A DNA stretch of 19,802 bases, from positions 1 through 19,802 of the forward strand of contig JADHUX010000001.1 of assembly GCA_016784285.1 (NCBI GenBank), read 5' to 3'. This document shows positions 1 to 7,743 of this stretch, in pieces (the first letter of the stretch is position 1; every line of letters begins with the position of its first letter). The stretch is from Parcubacteria group bacterium (lineage in GTDB: Bacteria; Patescibacteriota; Minisyncoccia; Phycocordibacterales; UBA2163). The notes beneath the pieces were generated by a model, which was not told the DNA's origin, did no database searches, and was given only the letters and a program-made list of their open reading frames with translations. A program made the translations under genes and the position numbers.

Positions 1-417
1 AAAACAGCTAATGTTGTTGGACATACTATAGTAGGTAGAGTTGCCGGACCAGCCACAGTAATTGCTGGAGCTGTAGGAGTAGAAGCCGGGACAGAAAAGC
101 TTAACAAAAGAAAGGGTTCAAATACTGACACTATTTACTTCAAAAATGGAATAGTTGTTATACCTAAAGATGTAGATATAGAGATTGTTCAATCTGAACC
201 TATTGTTGATTCTTCTAATATAAGAAGATCATCTGGTAATACCACCTCATCTATAAAAAACATCTCTGGAACCGATAAGGTTTATTCATTACCAAACAGC
301 AGAGAAGTTCACAGCTCAGACTGTACTGAATTAGACAATGCAGATGGATTGATTACTTTCCCATCAGCAAAAGAAGCAAAAAATGACGGTGCAATACCTC
401 ACAACTGTATTCAGTAA
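1..417 (+). CDS. 3' end of an unknown gene with an Ada-like metal-site C-terminus (partial)
   Basis: The frame is open from base 1 to the TAA at 415-417, giving 138 residues with no start inside the window. The N-terminal part of the fragment is Gly/Ala/Val-rich (about residues 5-30) and could be a membrane-associated or glycine-zipper segment. A Ser/Asn-rich linker follows. The last 45 residues contain H104-x3-C108, then the phrase ITFPSAKEAKNDG, then P133-H134-N-C136. That order (His/Cys pair, aromatic strand, 'S-EEA--G' helix, Pro-Cys-type ending) resembles the small zinc-binding module at the N-terminus of Ada, which is often attached to secreted nucleases and unknown proteins. The similarity is by eye and one Cys is replaced by His. 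A terminator follows at 443. Function unknown. Confidence 0.7.
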   Translation, partial: KTANVVGHTIVGRVAGPATVIAGAVGVEAGTEKLNKRKGSNTDTIYFKNGIVVIPKDVDIEIVQSEPIVDSSNIRRSSGNTTSSIKNISGTDKVYSLPNSREVHSSDCTELDNADGLITFPSAKEAKNDGAIPHNCIQ

Positions 418-442
418 AATAGTAGTACACGTTACATAGAAC

Positions 443-476
443 GACCGTTCCATAACTTTATGGGGCGGTCTTTTTA
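443..476 (+). terminator. Intrinsic terminator of the gene at 1-417
   Basis: A 12-bp stem (443-454 with 459-470, two G-U pairs) closes on loop ACTT and is followed by TTTTTATTTA. It begins 26 bases after the stop codon at 417. The minus-strand helicase stop codon overlaps its T-run. In the minus direction there is no U-tract after the stem, so it serves mainly the plus-strand gene. Confidence 0.85.
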
Positions 477-477
477 T

Positions 478-2427
478 TTAATCAAAATCTATCAAATATT
501 CTTTAGTGATACTTTGCTCACTAGCTTCCCCATCAAGAGTTACTTCATCTATAAGATCATCTTCAATATCAATAATAAAATCTGATGGTAAGTTTACAGT
601 CTGTGAACCAAAGATAGTCCGTACTGATGCATAGGTTAAGAAAACCTTTTTCTTTGCGCGAGTGAGTGCTACATAAAACAGTCTTCGCTCTTCTTCGTCG
701 TCTCGTTTCTCGTCTGACATAGAAGTATGAGGGAAAAGCCCGTCTTCAAGCCCTGTGATGAACACAGTTCCAAACTCCAAACCTTTTGATGCATGTACTG
801 TCATAAGTCGTACGGCATTTTTTTCTTCTTTAAGCTCATCCTGATCACTTTGAAGTGCTGCATCCTCTAAGAGTTTACCTATTCCCTCTTCTGGCGTAAG
901 TTTGTCATAACGCATAGCAAGAGTTACGAGTTCTTTTATGTTTTCAAGTCTTTCTAGATCTTCTTCGTTTTTAGTTTTAAGCATCGCTTCTATACCAGAC
1001 TCTTTCAAAATAAATTTAATAGTTTCACTTGGTTTTTTAGTTTCTGCAACTTCTTTAATCTTCTCAAGTAATAGTTTAAAGTTTTTAACTTTCTCTTGCA
1101 TTTTAGGACTTAGCTCATTCTCTCTACCCTCAACAATCTTAAGAAGTGTTACTTTACCGATCCCACGTGCTGGCACGTTTATAATCCTTTTCATGTCAGA
1201 GATACTATCTTCATTAAGAGCCGCACTTAAGAATGCCAAGATATCTTTCACTTCCTTACGCTCAAAGAAACGTACCCCAAGTACTTGATAAGGTATATCG
1301 AGTGCTAAAAACACCTCTTCTAGGATTCTAGACTGAAAGTTAGCCCTATAAAGCACTGCTATGTCCTTAGGTGCTATTCCCTCTTCTATGAGTTCTTTGG
1401 ACTTCAGAGCGACGAACTGCGCCTCTTGCATCTCATTGTAAGCAGAAAAGAGTGAGATATTTTCTCCGTCTTTATTGTTTGTAAACAAAGTTTTTTCTTT
1501 TCTATTTTTATTTTTCTTTATAATTCTGTTTGACGCTTCTAAGATAGTTTTAGTAGAGCGATAATTCTCTTCAAGTAAAAGTGTTTTAACTTGTTTGTAT
1601 TGTTTTTCAAAGTCCAACATGTTTTGAATATCTGCCCCACGCCAACTATAAATGTTTTGGTCTACATCTCCTACTACACAAACATTGCTATGCTTGCATG
1701 CAAGTAAGTTTGCAAGTTTGTACTGCACTTTATTTGTATCTTGATACTCGTCTATATGAATATACTTCCAATTTTTTTGGTAACGCTCTAAAATATTTTG
1801 ATTCTGCTCTAAAAGGTTTACAGTTTTTAAAAGCAAGTCATCAAAGTCAAACGCTTTTTCTTTTTTTAAAATTTCTTCATACTCTCTCCAGACTTGTGCG
1901 ACAATTTTGGGGAAATATGAGTTACCGACATTTTCTTCGTACATTTTTAGAGACACTGCGTCTCCTTTTTGTTTAGAGATTATACTTAATATCTTTTTAG
2001 GCGGGTATTGCTTCGGATCATAATCAAATTTCTTAAGTGCGTCTTTTATCGCTCTGTTAGAATCATTTCTATCAAAAATTTTAAAATGTCTTATTGTATT
2101 TAGCACCCTTGCATTCTCTTTTAGTATTTTTACACCAAGTGCATGGAACGTAGCAACATATGGATATGCATTAGTATGTATCGGAAAATTAATTTCTTTA
2201 TCTTTGTCTAACAAATCTTTAACTCTCTCTTTCATCTCTTTTGCAGCTTTGTTTGTAAATGTTACTGCAAGAATACTCTCTGGTCGTTCCCCAGTTTTGA
2301 TCAGATTAAGGATTCTGTGAGTAATAGTTTTAGTTTTCCCAGCTCCCGCACCTGCAATTATCAAAAGCGGACCATCTTTATGTAGTACTGCTTCCTTTTG
2401 CTGTGAATTAAGTCCTTTTAAGTGCAT
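478..2427 (-). CDS. pcrA: UvrD/PcrA-type superfamily 1 DNA helicase
   Basis: An ATP-dependent 3'-5' DNA helicase of the UvrD/Rep/PcrA group, which in other bacteria acts in nucleotide excision and mismatch repair, replication restart and removal of RecA. All SF1A motifs are visible: Q-motif LNSQQKEAV (6-14), Walker A AGAGAGKT (25-32), DEYQD motif II (226-230), motif III GDVDQNIYSWRGA (253-265), motif IV ENYRST, motif V TVHASKGLEF, and motif VI with VALTRAKK near the C-terminus. At 649 residues it is shorter than typical UvrD/PcrA (about 720). It ends soon after motif VI in an acidic tail, so the C-terminal Tudor-like RNA-polymerase contact domain of PcrA appears to be missing. The ATG at 2425-2427 opens directly onto the conserved LNSQQ segment. 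It is divergent from the M23 gene across 217 bases. UvrD versus PcrA cannot be settled here. Confidence 0.95.
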   Translation of the reverse strand: MHLKGLNSQQKEAVLHKDGPLLIIAGAGAGKTKTITHRILNLIKTGERPESILAVTFTNKAAKEMKERVKDLLDKDKEINFPIHTNAYPYVATFHALGVKILKENARVLNTIRHFKIFDRNDSNRAIKDALKKFDYDPKQYPPKKILSIISKQKGDAVSLKMYEENVGNSYFPKIVAQVWREYEEILKKEKAFDFDDLLLKTVNLLEQNQNILERYQKNWKYIHIDEYQDTNKVQYKLANLLACKHSNVCVVGDVDQNIYSWRGADIQNMLDFEKQYKQVKTLLLEENYRSTKTILEASNRIIKKNKNRKEKTLFTNNKDGENISLFSAYNEMQEAQFVALKSKELIEEGIAPKDIAVLYRANFQSRILEEVFLALDIPYQVLGVRFFERKEVKDILAFLSAALNEDSISDMKRIINVPARGIGKVTLLKIVEGRENELSPKMQEKVKNFKLLLEKIKEVAETKKPSETIKFILKESGIEAMLKTKNEEDLERLENIKELVTLAMRYDKLTPEEGIGKLLEDAALQSDQDELKEEKNAVRLMTVHASKGLEFGTVFITGLEDGLFPHTSMSDEKRDDEEERRLFYVALTRAKKKVFLTYASVRTIFGSQTVNLPSDFIIDIEDDLIDEVTLDGEASEQSITKEYLIDFD

Positions 2428-2644
2428 ATTTCTGTACTATATCATAGTTTATGGCATGGTGGATAACATGATTGACTTTATATTTCAGACGGGTATAGTG
2501 GGTAAATACCGTACGGTAGCCGTTTTCTTTATGGCTTAATAGAGCCATATATTCTAGAAAAGCTAGTGTTGTCGCTATAAAATAAGACTTATCACAACTA
2601 TAAATCAAGACCCTGATATTTCTCATAAATCCGCTAAGAATCAG

Positions 2645-3685
2645 GTGAAAAATACAACATTTTGGACACTTTTTGCTACAAAAGTGGTATTTTCTGCATT
2701 TATAATAGGCGCTCTTTCTACTCCAGGACTTGCTCATGCTGGGGTATTTTCTTTTGTAAAAGGGTTATTTTCAGTCTCAGAAAATACAGAAATCGTATCT
2801 GCGAGCGTACATAATTCACAAACAATACCAGTACTTAGAGCTGCTCTAAACATAGACCCTAATCCATCAAAAGGTGGTGGTGGTATAACTATAGTAGACG
2901 ATGAAGCTCTTCTCTCTGAGATCGGTCCGTCTGGAACACTCGCAGAGATCGAAGAACGCCCTGCTTCTTCTGACGAGATTAGTATTTATGTAGTACGCGA
3001 AGGTGATTCTCTGTCACAGATCGCAAAGATGTTTAACGTGTCTACAAACACCATCATCTGGGCAAACGACATCAAAAGAGGTTCGTTTATCACACCCGGA
3101 CAAACACTTGTTATCCTTCCTATCACTGGGGTACGACACACTGTAGTAAAAGGTGAGACTGTTAAAAGCATTACTAAGAAATACGGTGGTGATTACGAAG
3201 AGATACTTCAGTACAACGACCTGACACTAGAATCAACGATCGCTATTGGAGATATTGTCGTAGTTCCAGACGGAGAGATAGCAATGCCTTCATACACAAG
3301 TGCTGGTCATGTAGTTAGAGGATCAGCTGCTCCTTCATATAGCGGTTACTATATCAAGCCAGTTACAGCTGGTAGACGCTCACAAGGTCTTCATGGTTAC
3401 AACGCTGTTGACTATGCAGCACCAGTGGGTACTCCTATCATCGCGGCGGCAGCCGGTGATGTGATCATAAGTAGAAGCTCAGGATGGAATGGTGGTTACG
3501 GAAAATATATCGTTATCAAACATGATAATGGTACACAAACACTTTATTCTCACAACTCAAGAAACATAGTTTACTCTGGTCAGCGTGTAGTCCAAGGTCA
3601 GGTCATCGGCTATATCGGCTCAACTGGTCGCTCTACAGGCCCTCACGTCCACTTCGAAATCCGTGGTGCTAAGAATCCGTTTTAA
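2645..3685 (+). CDS. Secreted LysM + M23 (LytM) peptidoglycan endopeptidase
   Basis: A 346-residue exported cell-wall hydrolase. Residues 1-32 form a signal peptide (basic start, hydrophobic core 14-24, A-H-A before G33). Two LysM repeats follow, about 113-158 and 164-208, which bind the glycan. The C-terminal M23 domain (about 246-340) keeps the full zinc site: H250 and D256 (HGYNAVD), H303, and the HVH pair H334/H336. It should therefore cleave peptide cross-links, unlike degenerate EnvC/NlpD activators. The GTG start at 2645 is chosen because it opens exactly onto the signal peptide; no in-frame ATG lies just upstream and only a weak AAGAA-like site precedes it. The gene stands alone, divergent from the helicase and convergent with comM. 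An AT-rich palindrome at 3687-3707 follows it but lacks a T-run. The module ends two residues after the conserved barrel, so no extra C-terminal domain is present. Confidence 0.93.
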   Translation: MKNTTFWTLFATKVVFSAFIIGALSTPGLAHAGVFSFVKGLFSVSENTEIVSASVHNSQTIPVLRAALNIDPNPSKGGGGITIVDDEALLSEIGPSGTLAEIEERPASSDEISIYVVREGDSLSQIAKMFNVSTNTIIWANDIKRGSFITPGQTLVILPITGVRHTVVKGETVKSITKKYGGDYEEILQYNDLTLESTIAIGDIVVVPDGEIAMPSYTSAGHVVRGSAAPSYSGYYIKPVTAGRRSQGLHGYNAVDYAAPVGTPIIAAAAGDVIISRSSGWNGGYGKYIVIKHDNGTQTLYSHNSRNIVYSGQRVVQGQVIGYIGSTGRSTGPHVHFEIRGAKNPF

Positions 3686-3731
3686 TATTTAAACAAAAAG
3701 TTTAAATTCTATTATTAGATTACCATATTTA

Positions 3732-5279
3732 TTAAATATTTTGTTTAGGTCTGTACTGAAGTGCTTCCAGCACATGACCTTCCTTTATATGTTCGCTCTC
3801 ATCTAGATCTGCGATGGTGCGAGAGAGTTTGATAACTCTATGATACGCACGGGGCGAGAGGTCCATAGTGCGTGCAGCATTATTTAAAGTTTTCTGTACA
3901 TCATCTTTTAATTCTACAAGTTGCGACAAATCTTTACTATTCATTTCGCTATTTGTTTTTACTCTATTTCTTATGCCACTAAAACGTTCTTGCTGGATGG
4001 TACGTGCTTTTAAAATATTTTTTCTTTTTACTTCACTTTCTTTGTATCCACTATTTTTCTCTGACAACTTTTCATGAGAAATGTTTGCAACCTCGATCCA
4101 CATATCTATACGATCAATTATCGGACCTGAAATTTTCCTCTGATATCTTTCAAGCGCCATCGGTGTACAAATACATTTACGTGTACTTCCATAGTTACCA
4201 CAAGGACATGGGTTCATAGCTGCGACCAATATAAAACTCGCTGGGAAAAGCGCGGTACCCTTCGCACGAGAGATACTTATAACCCTATCTTCAAGTGGCT
4301 GGCGAAGCGCCTCTACTACCCTCCTCTCAAACTCTGGGAACTCGTCTAAGAAGAGCACGCCTCTATGTGCAAGGGTTATCTCTCCTGGCTTGGGTACTGC
4401 ACCACCTCCTACTATCGCTACATGCGACGAAGTATGATGCGGAGTTCTAAATGGCGGACTAGTTATAAGTGTTTCATTTAAAGTACCTGCAATAGAATGT
4501 ATAGAGGTAGTCTCTAAAGAATCATCAAATGAAAGCTCAGGAAGGATATGGCAAAACGCCTTTGCAAGCATGGTCTTACCAGTGCCTGGAGGCCCGTACA
4601 TAGCTATGTTATGCCCGCCAGCTGCAGCAATCTCTAGTCCACGCTTGGCTCTTTCTTGACCTTTGATGTCACTAAAATCAATAAGATAATCTGATTTTTT
4701 ATTGTTAACCTCTGTCTTTTTTGCTTGTATTATCAGCTTATTATTTGTCTGTTTTTCATCCAAATGTTCTATCACCTCTTTTAAACTTTCGATTCCATAT
4801 ATTTTTATACCATCTATAAGTACACCTTCCTCAGCGTTTTCTTTTGGCAAGAATACTTCTTTGAACCCTTGCTTTTTAGCTTCAAGAACTATTGGAAGTA
4901 CACCATTTATCTTTCTTAGGTACCCATCTAGAGAAAGTTCCCCCAAGAAAAGCTTCTCTTCTGGGTCAAACTTTATCTCATCGCACGAAAGTAAGTATGC
5001 GAGTGCTATACCTAAGTCAAATACTGGACCTTCTTTTTTAATATCAGCTGGAGCAAGTGATATAACCACTTTCTGATTCTTACTTTTAGGAGATTTGAAT
5101 CCAGAGTTCTTTATTGCTGCAGATACTCTGTCGCGAGATTCTTCTACTGCTTTGTCAGGAAGTCCTACCACAGAAAAACTATGTAAACCTTTTGAGAGAT
5201 CAACTTCAATGTCAATAATCTTAGCAGCCAAGAGTGTTGTCTGTGCACTGTAAACTTTTGCAAAGTTTTTTATACTCAT
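3732..5279 (-). CDS. comM: ComM/YifB family AAA+ ATPase (Mg-chelatase-like)
   Basis: A hexameric AAA+ ATPase. The studied homologue ComM is a branch-migration helicase that helps integrate imported single-stranded DNA during natural transformation. Layout from the ATG at 5277-5279 (515 residues): an N-terminal ChlI/Lon-like domain beginning with the family signature 'SKGL-S--VVGLPDKAVEE--DRV--AI'; an AAA+ core with Walker A GPPGTGKT (about 229-236) and Walker B VLFLDEF (about 308-314); a four-cysteine cluster CPCG-N--CIC (about 358-371), normal for YifB; and the C-terminal Mg-chelatase helical domain. A TTG 18 bases upstream (5295-5297) is in frame, but the residues it adds (RYTYL) do not fit the family start. 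A possible -10 box TATACT at 5286-5291 would make the mRNA leaderless from the ATG. Presence in a reduced genome suggests retained competence or recombination. Confidence 0.94.
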   Translation of the reverse strand: MSIKNFAKVYSAQTTLLAAKIIDIEVDLSKGLHSFSVVGLPDKAVEESRDRVSAAIKNSGFKSPKSKNQKVVISLAPADIKKEGPVFDLGIALAYLLSCDEIKFDPEEKLFLGELSLDGYLRKINGVLPIVLEAKKQGFKEVFLPKENAEEGVLIDGIKIYGIESLKEVIEHLDEKQTNNKLIIQAKKTEVNNKKSDYLIDFSDIKGQERAKRGLEIAAAGGHNIAMYGPPGTGKTMLAKAFCHILPELSFDDSLETTSIHSIAGTLNETLITSPPFRTPHHTSSHVAIVGGGAVPKPGEITLAHRGVLFLDEFPEFERRVVEALRQPLEDRVISISRAKGTALFPASFILVAAMNPCPCGNYGSTRKCICTPMALERYQRKISGPIIDRIDMWIEVANISHEKLSEKNSGYKESEVKRKNILKARTIQQERFSGIRNRVKTNSEMNSKDLSQLVELKDDVQKTLNNAARTMDLSPRAYHRVIKLSRTIADLDESEHIKEGHVLEALQYRPKQNI

Positions 5280-5285
5280 TAAATA

Positions 5286-5291
5286 AGTATA
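5286..5291 (-). promoter_or_regulatory. Possible -10 box of comM (leaderless)
   Basis: TATACT on the minus strand, 6 bases before the comM ATG, so a start about 7 bases downstream would fall on the start codon. The position expected for -35 lies in repeat copy A and reads ACCTTT, a poor match. This is therefore a weak call. Confidence 0.4.
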
Positions 5292-5300
5292 ACGCAAAAA

Positions 5301-5358
5301 TCGCGGGAAAAGGTCTTTCCTCGCGGAACAAAGTGGAGAGAGGTGAGACCTTGAGGAG
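5301..5358 (+). repeat. Dispersed hairpin repeat, copy A
   Basis: One of five related intergenic elements (others at 7326, 15090, 17096, 17556). Read on the plus strand it begins TCGCGGGAAAAGGTCTTTCC and ends with CTTGAGGAG. The arms AAGGTCT (5310-5316) and AGACCTT (5346-5352) pair perfectly. It lies 3 bases from the dksA-like stop codon, in the opposite orientation to that gene, and just upstream of comM. Copy B is identical over about 45 bases except at one position. Confidence 0.85.
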
Positions 5359-5361
5359 CAA

Positions 5362-5733
5362 CTATTCTTCTGGGCCTAAATGTTCTGCGCAAGTTTTAGC
5401 TGATGGATTTGCTTCGAGTCGTGCTACAGGTATTTGCTCTCCTGTATCTTCACATATTCCATACTTACCATCTTCAATCTTTTGTAATGCTTCTTTAAGG
5501 TTATTAAATCTTAATTCAAGATCTTTAACTAGAGCAATATTCTGGTCAAATGCAGCTCTTCTGTCTGAACTTTCGTTTTTATCTGCTTCTTGTATGTCAA
5601 GATTCTGCGGGATAGGCTCCCAGTCATTTGGGTTTGAAGGGTTAATCCTAGCTATCTTTTCAAGCTCTTCAGTTAAGACCTTGAGCTCTGTTTCTAACTT
5701 TTCTTTAAAATATTTTATATCTATTGTTTCCAT
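5362..5733 (-). CDS. DksA/TraR-type zinc-finger-like regulator with a degenerate finger
   Basis: A 123-residue protein of the DksA/TraR superfamily, whose members enter the RNA polymerase secondary channel and modulate transcription. The N-terminal half is a long charged helix-rich segment, probably a coiled coil. The C-terminal part carries the family finger: YGICEDTGEQIPVARLEANP followed by SAKTC-AEH. The normal C-x2-C-x17-C-x2-C is reduced to Cys, Thr, Cys, His, as in cysteine-poor DksA2- and YteA-like relatives, so zinc binding is uncertain. The start is set at the second ATG (5731-5733): the promoter TTGAGT-17-TATTAT predicts transcription beginning about 3 bases before it, whereas the ATG at 5740-5742 abuts the -10 box. 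If the longer form were used, the protein would gain MYI. Repeat copy A lies directly after the stop codon. Confidence 0.85.
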   Translation of the reverse strand: METIDIKYFKEKLETELKVLTEELEKIARINPSNPNDWEPIPQNLDIQEADKNESSDRRAAFDQNIALVKDLELRFNNLKEALQKIEDGKYGICEDTGEQIPVARLEANPSAKTCAEHLGPEE

Positions 5734-5742
5734 AATGTACAT

Positions 5743-5785
5743 ATAATATCAGCAAATTCTGATTAACTCAACCTGTTGAGTTAAT
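5743..5785 (-). promoter_or_regulatory. dksA-like gene promoter with a palindrome over the -35 box
   Basis: On the minus strand, -35 TTGAGT (5766-5771) and -10 TATTAT (5743-5748) are 17 bases apart. The -35 box sits inside a perfect 10-bp inverted repeat with a 4-base centre (5762-5771 and 5776-5785, ATTAACTCAA/TTGAGTTAAT). A dyad at this place could be an operator. It could also be an RNA hairpin at the end of the upstream transcript (the gene at 5819). Confidence 0.6.
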
Positions 5786-5788
5786 ACT

Positions 5789-5818
5789 CCAACAGCGAGG
5801 TTCAACCTCACTGTTTGG
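5789..5818 (-). other. Stable hairpin directly after the stop codon of the gene at 5819
   Basis: CCAACAG and GAGGT pair with ACCTC and CTGTTTGG around loop TCA, with one C/A mismatch and one bulged T. The stem starts at the base after the stop codon (5819-5821, minus strand). No U-tract follows, so it is more likely a 3'-end-protecting hairpin than a classical terminator. Confidence 0.55.
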
Positions 5819-6742
5819 TTATTTAAATCTAGATGATGTATGCCTTATAAAAACCTCTTCAAAGGTGTGTTGGTTTGTCGTTATGACGATAGTATTTTTA
5901 TCTATAAAAGAATAGAGTAGCACTATATCTCCATCTTCATTTCTTAAAACCCTGGTGTCTTGATTTTTTATAACGATATCACCAAAAGTGAGTGTGTTTA
6001 TTTTTGAAGAGTCGTCTGTTCGTACAATCGGTGTAACATCTATAGGTCCAAACAGTGGTGCTAAGTCATCTTTTATATATCTTTCCCATTTTAGCATTCC
6101 TGCAAAAGCGTTTTCATAAAAACTTGTCTGAAGTATTATAAACGGTTGATTACCATCAAACACATGGACACCGACCATAAACCTAGGATTAAGTGAACGT
6201 AAAAAGGACGCCGGAGCATCAGTATTGATTGCATTCAAAAAGTCTTCTGCGTCAACAAGAGATCTTTTCTGTAAACCTTCTGAATCTATGAAAGATTCTG
6301 TAATAAAAATATTCTCAATACTTCCTAGGGTTACCCTTGATTCATTGTTCAATGTACTTAGTTCGTTTAATATCTGCCTTCTTGATAAATCTGTTATATC
6401 AAACTCTTTTTCTTCTTCTGCAAAAATTATAGACGAGATTTTTGATTCAGGAGTAACTACACCTGAATCAGACTTACCATAAAAATAAAGAACAGACCCA
6501 GCTCCAAGCACTATAAGCGTAGTACTTAAAATAATAATACCAATCTTTTTAAGGCGCTTTTTTTGTTCTGGAGTGTTTTTCTTACTAGTTTTTTTAAGTC
6601 TTTTTTCATTTTCAGCTGTGGCAGCACTCACGACAGATGTGTTTTGCTCTGACATTACTTGAGCAAGGTCGTCTTTATATGTACGAAGCACTTTCAACGA
6701 CGAAGAATTATCTGATTGTGGTTGTGGTTTTTCTTCTGGCAT
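5819..6742 (-). CDS. Unknown single-pass membrane protein
   Basis: A 307-residue protein that I do not assign to a known family. Residues 1-65 are polar and cytoplasmic-looking, with the phrase LKVLRTYKDDLAQVM followed by a Lys/Arg-rich stretch (about 48-66). One strong hydrophobic segment (about 67-88) follows, then an exported region of about 220 residues with alternating charged and hydrophobic stretches and no cysteines. The basic residues before the membrane segment predict a cytoplasmic N-terminus. The layout is typical of uncharacterised Parcubacteria envelope proteins. It starts 12 bases after the stop of the NYN gene, with no recognisable Shine-Dalgarno sequence, so the two are probably co-transcribed. 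Tandem hairpins follow its stop codon. Confidence 0.75.
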   Translation of the reverse strand: MPEEKPQPQSDNSSSLKVLRTYKDDLAQVMSEQNTSVVSAATAENEKRLKKTSKKNTPEQKKRLKKIGIIILSTTLIVLGAGSVLYFYGKSDSGVVTPESKISSIIFAEEEKEFDITDLSRRQILNELSTLNNESRVTLGSIENIFITESFIDSEGLQKRSLVDAEDFLNAINTDAPASFLRSLNPRFMVGVHVFDGNQPFIILQTSFYENAFAGMLKWERYIKDDLAPLFGPIDVTPIVRTDDSSKINTLTFGDIVIKNQDTRVLRNEDGDIVLLYSFIDKNTIVITTNQHTFEEVFIRHTSSRFK

Positions 6743-6754
6743 TTTTAAATATTC

Positions 6755-7273
6755 TTATCTACCTCTATACCCCATTAAATATCTTCTTGGGTTGTCAGAC
6801 ATATCGATGAAGTCGTCTGCTGCTTCTTTAAGTTTACCTGAAGACGATTTACCAAACGATATTACTTCTACCTGACATCCTTCTTTCATTTTAAGATATT
6901 CAACAAGTGGTATGAAGTCTCCGTCGCCCGTTGCAAGTATTACTGCGTCTAGCTTTGCTGCCATAGAGACAGCGTCTATAGCTATACCTACGTCCCAGTC
7001 GGCTTTTTTAGCACCACCAAAGAACACTTGGAGTTCTTTACTCTTGATTTCAATACCAAGTTTTCCTAATGCTTCAAAGAAGCTGTTTTCCTCTCCTGAT
7101 TCTGTAGTAACCACATATGCACTAGCACGGATAAGATCTCTTCCTGCTAGAGCGTCTTTTATAACGTTACCAAAGTTTACTTTTGCTTTATATAAATTTT
7201 TAGCACTATGGTATAAGTTTTGTGTATCTATAAAAATACCAACGCGCTGATTTTTGTGTTTTATAACTGACAT
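6755..7273 (-). CDS. NYN-domain (PIN-like) putative RNase, LabA/DUF88 type
   Basis: A 172-residue single-domain protein. The NYN family shares the PIN nuclease fold and cuts RNA with a cluster of acidic residues binding divalent metal. The expected acidic positions are present: D16 in FIDTQNLY, D92/D94 in ADWDV with D100 downstream, and D117/D119 in LATGDGDF. This strand-Asp, 'D-D' helix, 'TGDGDF' order is the hallmark of the NYN/LabA group. The substrate cannot be inferred. It appears to lead a two-gene operon with the unknown membrane protein at 5819, which could imply a membrane-located partner, but that is only neighbourhood evidence. No strong ribosome-binding site precedes the ATG at 7271-7273. 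Confidence 0.88.
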   Translation of the reverse strand: MSVIKHKNQRVGIFIDTQNLYHSAKNLYKAKVNFGNVIKDALAGRDLIRASAYVVTTESGEENSFFEALGKLGIEIKSKELQVFFGGAKKADWDVGIAIDAVSMAAKLDAVILATGDGDFIPLVEYLKMKEGCQVEVISFGKSSSGKLKEAADDFIDMSDNPRRYLMGYRGR

Positions 7274-7325
7274 AATATTAAAAGTTTAAAATGAAAAATG
7301 AAAAATGTAAAGTAACAACTTAGTA

Positions 7326-7374
7326 GAAAAAGGTCTTTCCTCGCGGAACGAAGTGGAGAGAGGTGAGACCTTTT
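7326..7374 (+). repeat. Dispersed hairpin repeat, copy B
   Basis: Nearly identical to copy A, with one substitution (AACGAAG for AACAAAG). Its pairing arms are longer: AAAAGGTCT (7328-7336) with AGACCTTTT (7366-7374), 9 bp. It lies between the S15 terminator and the NYN gene start and lacks the GCGGG and GAGGAG flanks that copy A has. Confidence 0.85.
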
Positions 7375-7375
7375 G

Positions 7376-7410
7376 AAATAAAAAATAAAAAGCGTATTAA
7401 TACGCTTTTT
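7376..7410 (-). terminator. rpsO intrinsic terminator overlapping its stop codon
   Basis: A 10-bp stem (7401-7410 with 7387-7396, loop TTAA) reads AAAAAGCGTA/TACGCTTTTT. On the minus strand it is followed by a T-rich run. The first stem bases are the last two bases of the rpsO TAA, so the hairpin begins inside the stop codon. Confidence 0.85.
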
Positions 7411-7675
7411 ATTTCTTTAGACCGAGTTTCTTTAAAATAATACCGTATCGTTTCTTGTCTTTTTTCTCTAAATATTTCAAATGCTTTCTACGTGTAGCAA
7501 CCATACTTAAAAGACCTCTGCGTGGATGCTTGTCTTTATTGTTTTTCTTGAGGTGTTTTGTAAGTTCAGTGATCCTTTTAGTCAAAATTGACACCTGTAC
7601 TTCAGGAGAACCAGTGTCTTTGTCGTGAACTTGCGCCTCTTTTATTGATTTTGCCTTCTTTTTTGTTGTAAGCAT
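7409..7675 (-). CDS. rpsO: 30S ribosomal protein S15
   Basis: 88 residues, the normal S15 length. Family landmarks are clear: DTGSPEVQVSILTKRI, LT-HLK-N-KDKHPRRGLL, and VATRRKHLKYLEKKD near the C-terminus. S15 binds the central domain of 16S rRNA early in 30S assembly. The gene is monocistronic, with its own promoter (TTGCAA-17-TATTAT, 7685-7713) and a terminator overlapping the stop codon. The predicted transcript begins about 3 bases before the ATG, leaving no room for the structured leader through which S15 autoregulates in other bacteria. Confidence 0.98.
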   Translation of the reverse strand: MLTTKKKAKSIKEAQVHDKDTGSPEVQVSILTKRITELTKHLKKNNKDKHPRRGLLSMVATRRKHLKYLEKKDKKRYGIILKKLGLKK

Positions 7676-7684
7676 AACCTCAAT

Positions 7685-7737
7685 ATAATAGCAGAAAACA
7701 GTACATTTTGCAAGTATTCTAGCTTTTCTGCTACAAT
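7685..7737. promoter_or_regulatory. Divergent rpsO / xer promoters sharing one palindromic -35 box
   Basis: TTGCAA at 7708-7713 is its own reverse complement. Rightwards it is 18 bases from TACAAT (7732-7737), whose start site would be at or next to the xer ATG (7744). Leftwards it is 17 bases from TATTAT (minus strand, 7685-7690), whose start site would be about 3 bases before the rpsO ATG (7675). Both genes would be leaderless or nearly so, and their transcription may be mutually exclusive. Confidence 0.7.
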
Positions 7738-7743
7738 ATAGAT

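Noticed and set aside
2408..2737. Minus-strand ORF of 109 codons between the helicase and the M23 gene
   Set aside because: It overlaps the signal-peptide region of the M23 gene and the helicase start, has a composition unlike a protein, and has no family features.
3687..3707. Palindrome ATTTAAAC/GTTTAAAT as terminator of the M23 gene
   Set aside because: All A/T except one pair and no T-run; too weak to call.
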